A program made the position numbers and the translations under genes. Below the pieces are notes generated by a model that worked only from the letters and a program-made list of their open reading frames with translations, was not told the DNA's origin and did no database searches. This document shows, one piece after another, positions 1 through 8,339 of a stretch of 64,000 nucleotides of DNA (its first letter is position 1; every line of letters starts with the position of its first letter). The DNA comes from AC-43 sp963728855 (GTDB lineage: Bacteria > Actinomycetota > Actinomycetes > Mycobacteriales > Micromonosporaceae): positions 248,001-312,000 of the forward strand of contig CAVSLN010000004.1 of assembly GCA_963728855.1 (NCBI GenBank), written 5' to 3'.

Positions 1-735
1 GCCGCGGTCGTACTCCATGGCGTAGGTGTGGAAGCCGGTCTGGCAGCCACCGCAGGCGCGCTGCCCGCTACCCAGTCCGGTGTACTCGTTGCACGGACCG
101 CCCGGCGCGACTCCACAGTGGAGGGTGGCGAACTCGGAGCTGAGTCCGTTGATGTCCTCCATCATGTCGATCTCGCCGATGCCTGGCCAGTTGGTCGCGC
201 CCACCGGACGGGCCGGCGCACCCAGCGACCAGAACGCCGGCCAGTAGCCCGCCGCCGCGGCGCCACTCACGTCGGGCTGCTGCAGGGACGCCTCGAAGCG
301 CAGCTTGCCACCGGCGGGGGCGGCGAAGTCGGTGCGCTGGGTCTCGATCCGGCCGCTGGTCCAGTTGCCGGCCCCGTCCCGGATCGGCTTGATGGCCAGG
401 TTGCCGCCGCCATCCTGGTACACATTCTGGGTACTGTTGGTCATCGTTTCGATCTCGCCGGTGCCCCAGTTCGCTGCGCCGCCGGGGTAGCTGGTACCGA
501 GGTCGTAGAGCCAGTCGGCAGTGTTCACGCCGGTGCCGGCCGGGCCGTTGAAGTCGTCGGCGAACACCTGGGTCCAGCCGGACGGTGTCGGCGGAACCGA
601 CGCGCCCGCCTCTGGTAAGGCGGCTATCGAAGCGGCCAGCATGGCGAGCACGGCCACACCGGCGAGGACCAGCCGTCGCCCGCCGGTACGCCGCCCGGGT
701 GCCGCGGCGGCCGCCCGGATCTGGTGGAAAGTCAT
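1..735 (-). CDS. Secreted glycoside hydrolase family 16 (beta-glucanase type), 3' end cut by window edge
   Basis: A leftward reading frame runs off the window start. It opens with an N-terminal Arg-rich segment and a hydrophobic Ala/Leu/Val stretch ending near an Ala-rich site, typical of a Sec signal peptide. The GH16 fold signature follows: the active-site motif EIDMMED (bases 157-174, two Glu around Asp) and the downstream GFHTYAMEYD segment at the cut edge. GH16 retaining enzymes hydrolyse beta-1,3(4)-glucans or related polysaccharides outside the cell; the exact substrate is not readable here. ATG 735 is preferred because a GAGAGG stands about 12 bases upstream; an in-frame ATG at 757 is possible. 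A promoter and palindrome lie upstream. The second GH16 gene at the right edge is a different, longer design. Confidence 0.9.
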   Translation of the reverse strand, partial: MTFHQIRAAAAAPGRRTGGRRLVLAGVAVLAMLAASIAALPEAGASVPPTPSGWTQVFADDFNGPAGTGVNTADWLYDLGTSYPGGAANWGTGEIETMTNSTQNVYQDGGGNLAIKPIRDGAGNWTSGRIETQRTDFAAPAGGKLRFEASLQQPDVSGAAAAGYWPAFWSLGAPARPVGATNWPGIGEIDMMEDINGLSSEFATLHCGVAPGGPCNEYTGLGSGQRACGGCQTGFHTYAMEYDRG

Positions 736-866
736 CACAGCATCTGCCTCTCTCATGGGTCGGCGAATCGCCACAGACTGGCCGGCGGCCACCGGCGACA
801 ACGAAGCGCGGTACGGAGATGGGTGGGGCGCCGTGGGTGTGCCAGACGCCCCGGGGGGACGGAACA

Positions 867-878
867 GAGAGCGCTCTC
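867..878. promoter_or_regulatory. 12-bp perfect palindrome, LacI/CebR-type operator candidate
   Basis: GAGAGCGCTCTC is perfectly self-complementary and sits just downstream of the -10 box of the GH16 promoter, so a bound repressor would cover the start of transcription. Its centre GAGCGCTC matches the core of the CebR-type operators (TGGGAGCGCTCCCA) that control cellulose and glucan genes in actinomycetes. Binding is inferred. Confidence 0.6.
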
Positions 879-883
879 CCAGA

Positions 884-912
884 TGGTTACCTACTGGAAA
901 GAAACTTGTCAA
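884..912 (-). promoter_or_regulatory. Sigma70-like promoter of the GH16 gene
   Basis: Read leftward: -35 TTGACA (912-907), a 17-base spacer, then TAACCA (889-884). The rest of the gap up to the DUF2267 gene (913-1202) shows no gene or strong structure. Confidence 0.6.
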
Positions 913-1202
913 TACTGAGAAAGATAGTTGTCGATAATTGGCGTTGGTCGCGCGGGATCGCCCGGTAGCGGCCGCAGCCCGACCTCGATCGAGCGACGGC
1001 TGGTTTGGTCGGCGGGTCGGCGGGTAGGTGGCGCGGGTCGGCGGTTGCCGGCGTCGGGGGCGGGTAGTGCCGGGTCGCCCGTTCGCCGACCGGCGGGAAG
1101 TGGGGAGTGTTCCTGGACTGCCGGCTGCGTCAGTTCCCGAGTCGTGCGGGCGTGGTCGCGAGGCGGTACCGGAGGCACATTCAGCAACGGAAGGACTGAC
1201 GG

Positions 1203-1631
1203 ATGGGTGAGACCGGACTCTCCTCCTTTGACGCGACGGTGGAGAAGACCAACCACATCCTGCACGACATAGAGCGGGCCTACGGGTGGCCGAAGGACCG
1301 CCGCAACCAGTCGTACGCCGCGCTGCGCGGAATCCTGCACGCACTGCGGGACCGGCTGACCGTGGACGTCACCGCGAAGCTGGCCGCGCAGCTGCCCATG
1401 CTCGTACGCGGCATCTACTACGACGGCTGGGACCCCAGCGCGGTACCGGTGAAGATGAACCGGGAGGACTTCCTCGCCCGGGTGCGCCGGGACTTCCCGT
1501 ACACGATCGAGGGAGACATACCTCAGTTGGTGGACACCGTGCTGCAAAGCCTGCGCCAGCACATCACCCAGGGGGAGTGGGATGACATGAAGGGCACCCT
1601 CCCGAAGGACCTCGCCACCAGCCTGCCATGA
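1203..1631 (+). CDS. DUF2267 family protein
   Basis: A 142-residue soluble, helix-rich protein. The pattern AALRGILHALRDRL, followed by AAQLPMLVRGIYYDGWDP and a C-terminal repeat of the same helical layout (FLARVRRDFPY), is the hallmark of DUF2267, a family of unknown function found in many actinobacteria and often near stress or redox genes. Length is normal. The ATG at 1203 has GGAAGGA about 8 bases upstream, which supports this start. No signal peptide or membrane segment is present. It appears monocistronic: the next gene on the strand starts almost 600 bases later. The family assignment is secure; the molecular role is unknown. Confidence 0.85.
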   Translation: MGETGLSSFDATVEKTNHILHDIERAYGWPKDRRNQSYAALRGILHALRDRLTVDVTAKLAAQLPMLVRGIYYDGWDPSAVPVKMNREDFLARVRRDFPYTIEGDIPQLVDTVLQSLRQHITQGEWDDMKGTLPKDLATSLP

Positions 1632-2213
1632 GCCCACCGCCTGGTGGTGCCTACCAGAGTCACCGGTAGCTCAGCCAGTTCCCTCCCGGTGCTCCCGGCC
1701 CTCGCGTTCGGTCTTGGGTCGGCCGTGGTCGCGTTCGGTCGAGGATGTTCCGGTCGCGACCCGTCCGCGTCGTCGACTCGACGACCGTTCCGGCGTCGAA
1801 CCCTGCCGGCCGGGTGCGCCGCTGCCAGCGTGCCGGCCCGCGCGTGCCGACTCGCTCTTGCTCTCGTGCTTCCCCGTGTGGCTGCTCAGGTGATTTTCTA
1901 CCCCGCCCGCGCGCCGGTATTCGATGCTCAACCAGGCACGCCGTCACGTTACTCGTCCGGCACGTCGACTGGCCCGGCCATCCTGCGAATTGATTGGCCA
2001 GCCGTCGTAGTGGGCCGCAGAGCCCTGGGCCCCGCGGCTCACATGGCCAGCATGACAGGGGGACAGCCGGGGCAGGTCTGGCGGTACTGCTAGGCATATT
2101 GGGCGGATGTATGTAGTAATCCTGGCGTAGGAGGTGGTTAGCTGTCCTCTGCCCGGACACGGGCTCTCACCAACGCGCGCGAACGTGCCAGTTCCCTGGA
2201 GGATCTCGGTCCC
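1632..2213. other. Intergenic stretch without a convincing gene
   Basis: About 580 bases. Open frames here lack family resemblance and normal third-position bias. The repeated string CGCGTTCGGTC occurs at about 1705 and 1731. The segment around 2095-2130 is locally A/T-richer and probably holds the promoter of the MFS gene. Nothing else was seen. Confidence 0.5.
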
Positions 2214-3527
2214 ATGGCGGCACCTGACGCGACCAGCCGGACCACGTACCGCGATGTCTTCGGCCTCGGTGAGTTCCGGGCGCTGTGGCTGGCCGAGCTC
2301 CTGTCTGTCGCGGGTGATCAGCTTGCCCGCGTCGCGCTTACGGTGCTGGTGTTCAACCGGACACACTCCGCGGCGCTCACCGGCCTCACCTATGCCTTGA
2401 CCTTCGTTCCTACCGTCGTGGGCGCGCTTACCCTGTCCAGCGTCGCCGACCGCCGGCCCCGTCGTTCCGTACTCATCAGCATCGACGCACTCTGTGCCCT
2501 CGTGGTCGCGGGCATGGCCATCCCCGGTACCCCGTTGGTCGTGCTGTGCGTACTCGTCGCGGTCATGGCCTTCCTCGGCGGCCCTTACAAGGCGGCGCAG
2601 CTCGCGCTCCTTCGTGACGTGCTGGCGGCCGAGCGGTACCCGGTCGGCACGGCCATACGTCAAATCACCACTCAGGCCGCGCAGCTTGGTGGGTTTGCCG
2701 TGGGGGGCATTCTTTGCGCGGTGACCGGTCCGCAGGCGTGCCTCGGCATCGACGCCGCCACCTTCGCCGTTTCGGCCCTGCTGCTGGGACGATTCGTGGC
2801 GCCGCGGCCCGCCCCGAAGTCGACTCACGACAGTCGCTCCAGCGTTACCGGGGTGGGTCTGGTGTGGCCAGATCCGCGGCGGCGCGCCATCTTCCTGACA
2901 ACCGTGCTGGGACTGTTCTACATCGCGCCGGACGGCGTCGCCGCGCCGTACGTGGCCGAGCACGGCCACGGGGCGGTGATGCTGGGACTCGTATTGGCCA
3001 GCGGTGGGGTCGGCGCGGTCATCGGCGTACCGCTGTTCTCCCGGTTCGTGCCGGCAGAACGGCGGTGGGTGGCCCTTCCGGTCGCCTGCCTGGTGACCGG
3101 ACTTCCGTTGGTACTGGTGCTCGCGCCCGGTGGGATCTACGTGGCGATTGCCCTCTTCGCCGTAACGGGTGCGATCTGGGCCGTTCAAGTGGTGATGGCC
3201 GTGTCATTCCTGGCCGAGCTGCTGCCGAACAACGACCGTGCGCGAGGTATGGGAGTCGCCGGGGCCATGAATACGACTGCCCAGGGGCTGGGCACCGCGC
3301 TCGCCGGGCTCGTCGGACAGGCAACGAGCCCGACATTGGCGATCGCTCTTGCTGGCGCGGCTTCCGTCGTGGCCGCGGCATGGCCCAGCGCGTTGTGGCT
3401 ACGATCAGCCCGGGCGAGAAGCTGGGCCACCGAGCCCGCTGAGTCGGACCTGAGCGGGGAGGCAACTTCGACGGCCGGCCACGTCACGTCTCGTCCGCCC
3501 GCTACCGAGTCGTCACTGCCCACCTGA
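2214..3527 (+). CDS. MFS transporter, probable drug/metabolite exporter
   Basis: A 437-residue integral membrane protein with about 12 hydrophobic segments. The N-terminal FRALWLAELLSVAGDQLARVALTVLV and the loop ADRRPRRSVLI resemble the MFS_3/EntS-like exporters. The central cytoplasmic loop (about residues 200-215, PRPAPKSTHDSRSS) separates two six-helix halves. The tail is Ser/Thr/Pro-rich and hydrophilic. ATG 2214 is supported by GGAGG about 10 bases upstream. It precedes the cytochrome bd locus on the same strand but is separated from it by about 190 bases, so it may be independently transcribed. Proton-driven efflux is the family role; the substrate cannot be inferred. Confidence 0.85.
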   Translation: MAAPDATSRTTYRDVFGLGEFRALWLAELLSVAGDQLARVALTVLVFNRTHSAALTGLTYALTFVPTVVGALTLSSVADRRPRRSVLISIDALCALVVAGMAIPGTPLVVLCVLVAVMAFLGGPYKAAQLALLRDVLAAERYPVGTAIRQITTQAAQLGGFAVGGILCAVTGPQACLGIDAATFAVSALLLGRFVAPRPAPKSTHDSRSSVTGVGLVWPDPRRRAIFLTTVLGLFYIAPDGVAAPYVAEHGHGAVMLGLVLASGGVGAVIGVPLFSRFVPAERRWVALPVACLVTGLPLVLVLAPGGIYVAIALFAVTGAIWAVQVVMAVSFLAELLPNNDRARGMGVAGAMNTTAQGLGTALAGLVGQATSPTLAIALAGAASVVAAAWPSALWLRSARARSWATEPAESDLSGEATSTAGHVTSRPPATESSLPT

Positions 3528-3713
3528 ACAGGCCGGAACCAGCCACGGGATGTCCGCCTCTGCCACCACTGTGAACCGAACCCGGCCCGGCCCGTTCGCC
3601 GCGACCTCCCGCTCGTGAGCCCGGCCTCCGGTGGGTGTCGGCGAGACCGCCTGCCGGATGGGACCGTGGCATCGTGGGGTTTGCCGCGTCGCGTGTGGGG
3701 CAGACAACCGCCT

Positions 3714-5091
3714 GTGCTGTCGAGCGTGCTCGCCCGTGCCGCGACGCCCGGCGATCTCGTGGCCGCTCGGGAGCAGATGGCCCTGTCGCTGGGCTGGCAT
3801 ATCGTGCTGGCCTGCTTCGGCGTCGGGCTGCCGGGGCTGACCGCGTTCGCGGAGTGGCGGGGGATCCGCACCGGCAACCCGGCCTACACCCTGCTGGCGC
3901 GGCGCTGGGCCAAGGCAATGGGCGTGCTGTTCGCCGTCGGCGCGGTCTCGGGTACGATCCTCAGCTTCGAGATGGGGCTGCTGTGGCCCGGGCTGATGGG
4001 CACGTACGGACAGGTCATCGGCCTGCCGTTCGCGCTGGAGGGGTTCGCCTTCTTCATCGAGGCCATCTTCGTGGGCATCTACCTGTACGGCTGGGACCGG
4101 CTTCCGCCGCCGTACCCACCTGCTGACCGCCGTACCGGTGGTGGTCTCCGGTGTCGCGTCGGCGTTCTTCGTGGTGTCCGCCAACGCCTGGATGAACCAG
4201 CCGCGGGGCTTCGAACTGGTCGATGGGAAAGTCACCGCGGTGCGGCCCGTGGGCGGCGATGTTCAACCCGGCCACCCCGCCCGAGACGATCCACATGATC
4301 CTGGCCGCGTTCATGGTGACCGGGTTCGGTACGGCCGCCGTCTACGCGGTCGGGCTGCTGCGCGGGCGCCGCGACCGCGTACCACCGGCTCGGCTTTCTG
4401 GTGCCGTTCACCTTCGCCGCGGCGGTGACGCCGTTGCAGATCGCCGCCGGCGACTACGTGGCCCGCTTCCTCGCCGGGTACCAGCCGGCCAAGCTCGCCG
4501 CGATCGAGGGCGTCCACCACACCGGGTCGCACGTCCCGCTGCACGTCGGCGGCGTCGCGGAGGACGGGCGACTGCGGTACGCCCTGGAGATCCCCGACGG
4601 GCTGTCGCTGCTGGTCGGGTACCGGCCGAGCACGGTTGTGCAGGGGCTGGACCGGGTACCGGCCGGTGACCGCGCCGCCGATCACCGTGGTCCACCTCGC
4701 CTTCGACCTGATGGTCGGGATCGGCTTCGGCCTGCTGCTGCTCGGCCTGTGGCTGCTGCTGGCCTGGTGGCGCCGGCGCGACCTGCCCCGGCACCAGCTG
4801 TTCCTGCGGCTCGCGGTGGTCGCCGGGTTCGCCGCGGTGGCCGCGCTGGAGTCCGGTTGGGTGGTCACCGAGGTCGGCCGCCAGCCATGGGTGGTCTACG
4901 GGCTGCTGCGTACCGCCGACGCCGTCAACCCCGCGCCCGGTCTGGTCGGTGGGCTGGCCCTGGTGGCCTCGACGTATCTGGTGCTGACCATCGCCACGCT
5001 CTACGTTCTGCGCCGGCTGGCCGGTGCCGGACCGGACGAGGATGGCCCGGCGGCCCCGCAGGAGGCCGACCAGCGACCGGCGTCGCCATGA
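3714..5091 (+). pseudogene. cydA: Cytochrome bd / cyanide-insensitive quinol oxidase subunit I, disrupted by four frameshifts
   Basis: The reading frame is recognisable throughout as CydA (CioA-like): AREQMALSLGWHIVLACFG with the N-terminal haem-ligand His, then LEGFAFFIEAIFVGIYLYGWDR, NAWMNQPRGFEL, FNPATPPETIHM, VARFLAGYQPAKLAAIEG and VHLAFDLMVGIG. It moves to the next frame near 4110-4120, 4247-4250, 4375-4380 and 4665-4672, each time by +1. Removing one base at each place restores an uninterrupted protein (for example ...GWDRLPPRTHLL..., ...AVRPWAAMFN..., ...DRYHRLGF..., ...DRPPIT...). The enzyme would oxidise quinol and reduce O2 to water in the membrane with CydB. Start GTG 3714 or 3726. 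The final frame ends in an ATGA overlap with cydB. Either a recent pseudogene or indel errors in the sequence. Confidence 0.85.
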
Positions 5092-6077
5092 CCGCCGGAC
5101 AGGCGCTGCTGGTCGTCCTGTGGCTCGGGTTGACCCTTTACGCGCTGCTCGCCGGCGCCGACTTCGGCGCGGGCTTCTGGGACCTGCTGGCCGGCGGCGC
5201 ACAGCGCGGCCGGGCGCGGCGCGAGCTGATCGAGCACGTCATCGGGCCGGTGTGGGAGGCCAACCACGTCTGGCTGATCTTCGTACTGGTCCTGCTGTGG
5301 ACCGGCTTTCCGCCCGTCTTCGCGGCGGTGATGTCGACGCTGTACCTGCCGCTGACCCTGGCCGCGCTGGGCATCATCGCGCGGGGCGCGGCGTTCGCGT
5401 TCCGCAAGGCGAGCACCGCGCTGTGGCAGCGCCGGCTGTTCGGCGCGGCGTTCGCCGTCTCGTCGGTACTGACGCCGTTCTTCCTCGGTACGGTGGCGGG
5501 CGCGATCGCGTCCGGTCGGGTACCACCCGGTCTGGCCGCCGGTGACCTGCTGGGCAGTTGGTGGAACCCGACCTCGGTGCTCGGCGGGGTACTCGCGGTG
5601 GGCAGCTGTGCCTACCTCGCCGCCGCGTACCTGTGTGCCGACGCGCAACGGCTGGCCGGGCCGCAGGTCGTCGACGGGTACCGGCGCCGGGCCCTGGTTA
5701 CCGGACTCGTGGTCGGTGCCGTCGCGCTGGGCGGCATCGCGATCCTGCACGCCGACGCCTCCGCGCTGTTCCACGGGCTGACCCACCGCGCGCTGCCGCT
5801 CGTCATCGGGTCGGCACTGGCCGGCGTCGCCTCGCTGGTACTGCTGGCGCTGCGGCGGTACCTGCTCGTCCGGCTCACCTCCGCCCTCGCGGTCACCACG
5901 GTCCTCTGGGGTTGGGCGCTCGCCCAGTACCCGCACCTGCTGCCACCGAGCACCGACTACACGTTCGCGCAAGCCGACCGCCCCGTACTGGTGGCCACCC
6001 TCACGGTCACCGGCGTCGGCGCCGCGGTCCTACTGCCCTCGCTGGCCTGGCTGCTGGTGCTGTTCCAGCGCCGGTGA
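5088..6077 (+). CDS. cydB: Cytochrome bd ubiquinol oxidase subunit II
   Basis: A 329-residue polytopic membrane protein. The N-terminal WLGLTLYALLAGADFGAGFWDLLAGG and HVIGPVWEANHVWLIFVLVLLWTGFPPVF are diagnostic CydB/CioB segments, and the tail has ALAQYPHLLPPSTDYTFAQA. It is intact and of normal length. The ATG at 5088 overlaps the TGA of cydA (ATGA), so translation is coupled and the two subunits form the heterodimeric terminal oxidase. No cydC/cydD assembly transporter lies nearby. If cydA is truly broken, this subunit would be orphaned, yet it shows no decay. That argues for very recent damage or sequencing error upstream. Confidence 0.95.
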   Translation: MTAGQALLVVLWLGLTLYALLAGADFGAGFWDLLAGGAQRGRARRELIEHVIGPVWEANHVWLIFVLVLLWTGFPPVFAAVMSTLYLPLTLAALGIIARGAAFAFRKASTALWQRRLFGAAFAVSSVLTPFFLGTVAGAIASGRVPPGLAAGDLLGSWWNPTSVLGGVLAVGSCAYLAAAYLCADAQRLAGPQVVDGYRRRALVTGLVVGAVALGGIAILHADASALFHGLTHRALPLVIGSALAGVASLVLLALRRYLLVRLTSALAVTTVLWGWALAQYPHLLPPSTDYTFAQADRPVLVATLTVTGVGAAVLLPSLAWLLVLFQRR

Positions 6078-6667
6078 CCCTCCGGACATCGCGGCGCCTC
6101 CTGCGCCCGGTGGGGCAATCAGCCGGAAACAGAAGATAAGCGGACCCGGGTACCCGGACAGAAGAAGCGTCACGGTAAGCCTGCTGCGAATACCTTGCAC
6201 TATTTCCCATTTCAATAGCGGAAAGCCGGCGACGCGCGTTACGAAACGTCGCCACCAGGCTACGTTGTGTTCAGAAGCGCATTGTTAAACGGGCGTTTGC
6301 GCAGCCCGATCGTGTTGACCATCACGCTGTTGTGGTCCACACTGCTCTCTATTCCCGGGTCACGGCGAGGCCCGGATGGGTATTCAGAACGCCTACGGAA
6401 CGCAAGCTTGCACCATGAGCTGCAGACATACATACACGTCGAGGTGGCGGTCGGTGGCATCGTCTGGAAGCCAGTGTCGAGGAGGGGGCGGTTGCGCACC
6501 GTACGCCCAATTCTCTTCGCATGGCGCGATGCTGACCTGCGGCATCTCGTCCTTTCGGCGGTCGGCCGAAGCTCTTTGGTCGATGCCTGAACCCTATCCA
6601 GTCAAGCTATACCGGCCGGTCGAGAGCGAGCGAAGGCGGTCACGCAATTGCGGTTGAGGTCGGCACC
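6078..6667. other. Intergenic stretch upstream of the conservon
   Basis: About 590 bases with lower G+C than the neighbours. A short frame at 6267-6590 contains a hydrophobic run (PIVLTITLLWSTLL) but lacks normal codon bias and recognisable similarity. It could be a remnant of a membrane sensor domain once fused to the kinase gene downstream, but I cannot support it. A TATACC near 6610 could serve the conservon promoter. Confidence 0.4.
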
Positions 6668-7867
6668 ATGAAGCAGGGGGAGTGGCGCCTCAGAGTGGCG
6701 CGGTGGCTGGCGCCCACCCTGGACGACGTACCGGTCGAAACAGTCCTCTCGGCAGAGCCGATCGACGCCTGGGTGAAGGACGCGTGGGCACAGGTCTGCG
6801 AGCAGTTCGCGCTGCGGGTGCTGGTACTGGCTGAACAGCTGCGTCCTGCGCTGGATCAGCTGGAGGGCGACGAGGACGACCCGGACCGGTTGCAGTGGTT
6901 GTATCGCGTCGACCATGGCCTCTCCCGGATGCGCCGGGCCGCGCGTGACCTGCGCGTGCTGGCCGGGTACGACGCCGAGGAGATTGCCGGTGACAGCTCG
7001 TCGCTGCTGGACGTGATCCGCGCGGCGGCCTCGGCGATCGAGCACTACGACCGGGTGTCGGTCGGCACGGTCGTCGAGCTGGCCGTGATGGCGTACGCGG
7101 CCGACGATATCGCCTCGTTGCTGGCGGTGCTGACCGACAACGGGACGCGGTACTCGCCGTCGGTGGTGCGGATCAGCGCGCATCTGCTCGGGGACGGCGG
7201 TGTGATGGTACGCATCGAAGACTCCGGCATCGGCATCGAGCCCGACCGGCTGGCGGCGGTGAATGCCGCCATGGCTGGTCCGGTCCCGGAGGTGGGTGTC
7301 TACACCGGCCGGCATACCGGATTCCCCGTGGCCCATCGCCTGGCCCGCAAGCACGACATCGAGGTACGGCTCGCGTGCCGTCCCACCGGGCGCGGGGCCG
7401 GTGGCGCCAGCGGCACGATCGCCATGGTGACCATTCCAGCGTCGTTGGTCTGCGAGATTCCCGATCGCCCCCCCGCCGACCCGACTCCCCCTCGCAACGG
7501 CGTGCCGCCGACCCGCGTCGCGCCGCGGCAACCGACGGCGGGTCACCAGCCGGGTCAGCAGCCGGGCCGCAGCCGGGTCACCAGCCGGGTCAGCAGCCGC
7601 CGCCGCCGGACTGGCCCGTGCAGGCGGCCGAGGTCGCGACGGACCGGGCCGCGGCACCGGTCACCCGCAACGGTCTTCCCCGCCGGGAGCCGGGCAGTGC
7701 CCGCAACGCCGTGCTCGGCGGCCGGCCTGTTCCTGATCGCGACGGCACACCTGATCCCACCCTGGCCGGTGAGTCCTTTGCGATGGATGTCGCCGCGTTC
7801 ACCTCCGGCAACCCTGACTCCGGGCGATCGGTCCCGAGTGGTGCCGGTGGCGAGCGCCAGGAAGTAG
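6668..7867 (+). CDS. Conservon ATPase / sensor histidine kinase-like protein (CvnA type), tail probably frameshifted
   Basis: First gene of a four-gene conservon. It has a DHp-like helix (LQWLYRVDHGLSRMRRAARDLRVLAG, residues about 75-100) and a GHKL ATPase domain with N box (LLAVLTDNGTRYS) and G1 box (VRIEDSGIGIEPD); a second Gly-rich lid precedes AMVTIPASL. CvnA proteins usually carry an N-terminal membrane sensor; this one has none, so it looks cytosolic. The Pro/Gln/Gly-rich tail changes frame near 7570 inside a duplicated 25-bp repeat. The alternative frame gives the usual GLPRREPG tail and ends at the TAG 7882-7884, abutting the roadblock gene. A one-base loss is therefore likely, and the native end is probably 7884. 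Confidence 0.75.
   Translation: MKQGEWRLRVARWLAPTLDDVPVETVLSAEPIDAWVKDAWAQVCEQFALRVLVLAEQLRPALDQLEGDEDDPDRLQWLYRVDHGLSRMRRAARDLRVLAGYDAEEIAGDSSSLLDVIRAAASAIEHYDRVSVGTVVELAVMAYAADDIASLLAVLTDNGTRYSPSVVRISAHLLGDGGVMVRIEDSGIGIEPDRLAAVNAAMAGPVPEVGVYTGRHTGFPVAHRLARKHDIEVRLACRPTGRGAGGASGTIAMVTIPASLVCEIPDRPPADPTPPRNGVPPTRVAPRQPTAGHQPGQQPGRSRVTSRVSSRRRRTGPCRRPRSRRTGPRHRSPATVFPAGSRAVPATPCSAAGLFLIATAHLIPPWPVSPLRWMSPRSPPATLTPGDRSRVVPVASARK
7540..7599 (+). repeat. Imperfect tandem duplication coding Gln-Pro-Gly repeats
   Basis: Two 25-bp identical copies begin at 7540 and 7575. The period is 35, not a multiple of 3, whereas a 36-base period would keep the kinase tail in frame. This marks the likely site of the missing base. 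Confidence 0.7.
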
Positions 7868-7886
7868 CGGAAGGGCAGATGTAGTG

Positions 7887-8339
7887 ATGACAAACGGTGC
7901 TACCACCGCCCAGCCGCGCAACCCGCAGGACTTCGGCTGGCTGATCAAGAACTTTGTCGACTCGACGCCCGGGGTGACCCATGCCCTGATCGTGTCTTCC
8001 GACGGGCTGACGTTGATCGCCTCCGACGGGCTGTCGGTCGACCAGGCCGACTCCTTATCCGCGATGACATCCGGGCTGATCAGCCTGGGAAGCGGTATCG
8101 CCAACCAGGTCGGCGAGGGCGGCTGCGGCCAGATCCTGCTGCGACTGACTCGGGGACACTACGTGTTCATGCGGGTCAGCGACCTGGCCGACCTCGCCGT
8201 ACTGGTGGAGGCCGGCGCCAACCTGGGCGTGGTCGCCGGCCGGATGGCCCAGCTCGTCGGCAGCGTGGGACATGTCCTGACCCCGCAGTTACGCGACGAC
8301 CTTCGTCGGCAGGCGATAAGTGGGCAGGGCGCGCGATGA
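7887..8339 (+). CDS. Roadblock/LC7 domain protein (CvnB type)
   Basis: A 150-residue protein of the MglB/roadblock fold, which acts as a partner or GAP-like regulator of the small GTPase in bacterial conservons. Visible family features are DFGWLIKNFVDSTPGVTHALIVSSDGLTLIASDGL at the N-terminus, the central DQADSLSAMTSGLISLG helix, and LADLAVLVEAGANLGVVAGRMAQLV. GGAAGGG lies at 7869-7875; ATG 7887 and GTG 7884 are both possible starts. Its stop overlaps the next ATG (ATGA), so the operon is tightly coupled. Two Leu codons (8055 and 8289) are the rare TTA. Confidence 0.9.
   Translation: MTNGATTAQPRNPQDFGWLIKNFVDSTPGVTHALIVSSDGLTLIASDGLSVDQADSLSAMTSGLISLGSGIANQVGEGGCGQILLRLTRGHYVFMRVSDLADLAVLVEAGANLGVVAGRMAQLVGSVGHVLTPQLRDDLRRQAISGQGAR

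Noticed and set aside
1632..2213. Genes in the gap before the MFS transporter
   Set aside because: Open frames exist on both strands but none has third-position bias, a ribosome site with a sensible start, or recognisable motifs.
4110..4672. Programmed multi-site ribosomal frameshifting in cydA
   Set aside because: No slippery heptamer or stimulatory hairpin is evident at the four joins, and four events in one gene would leave almost no product. Indels explain it better.
6267..6590. Small membrane protein upstream of the conservon
   Set aside because: One hydrophobic run only, poor codon bias and lower G+C; overlapping frames on both strands are equally long.
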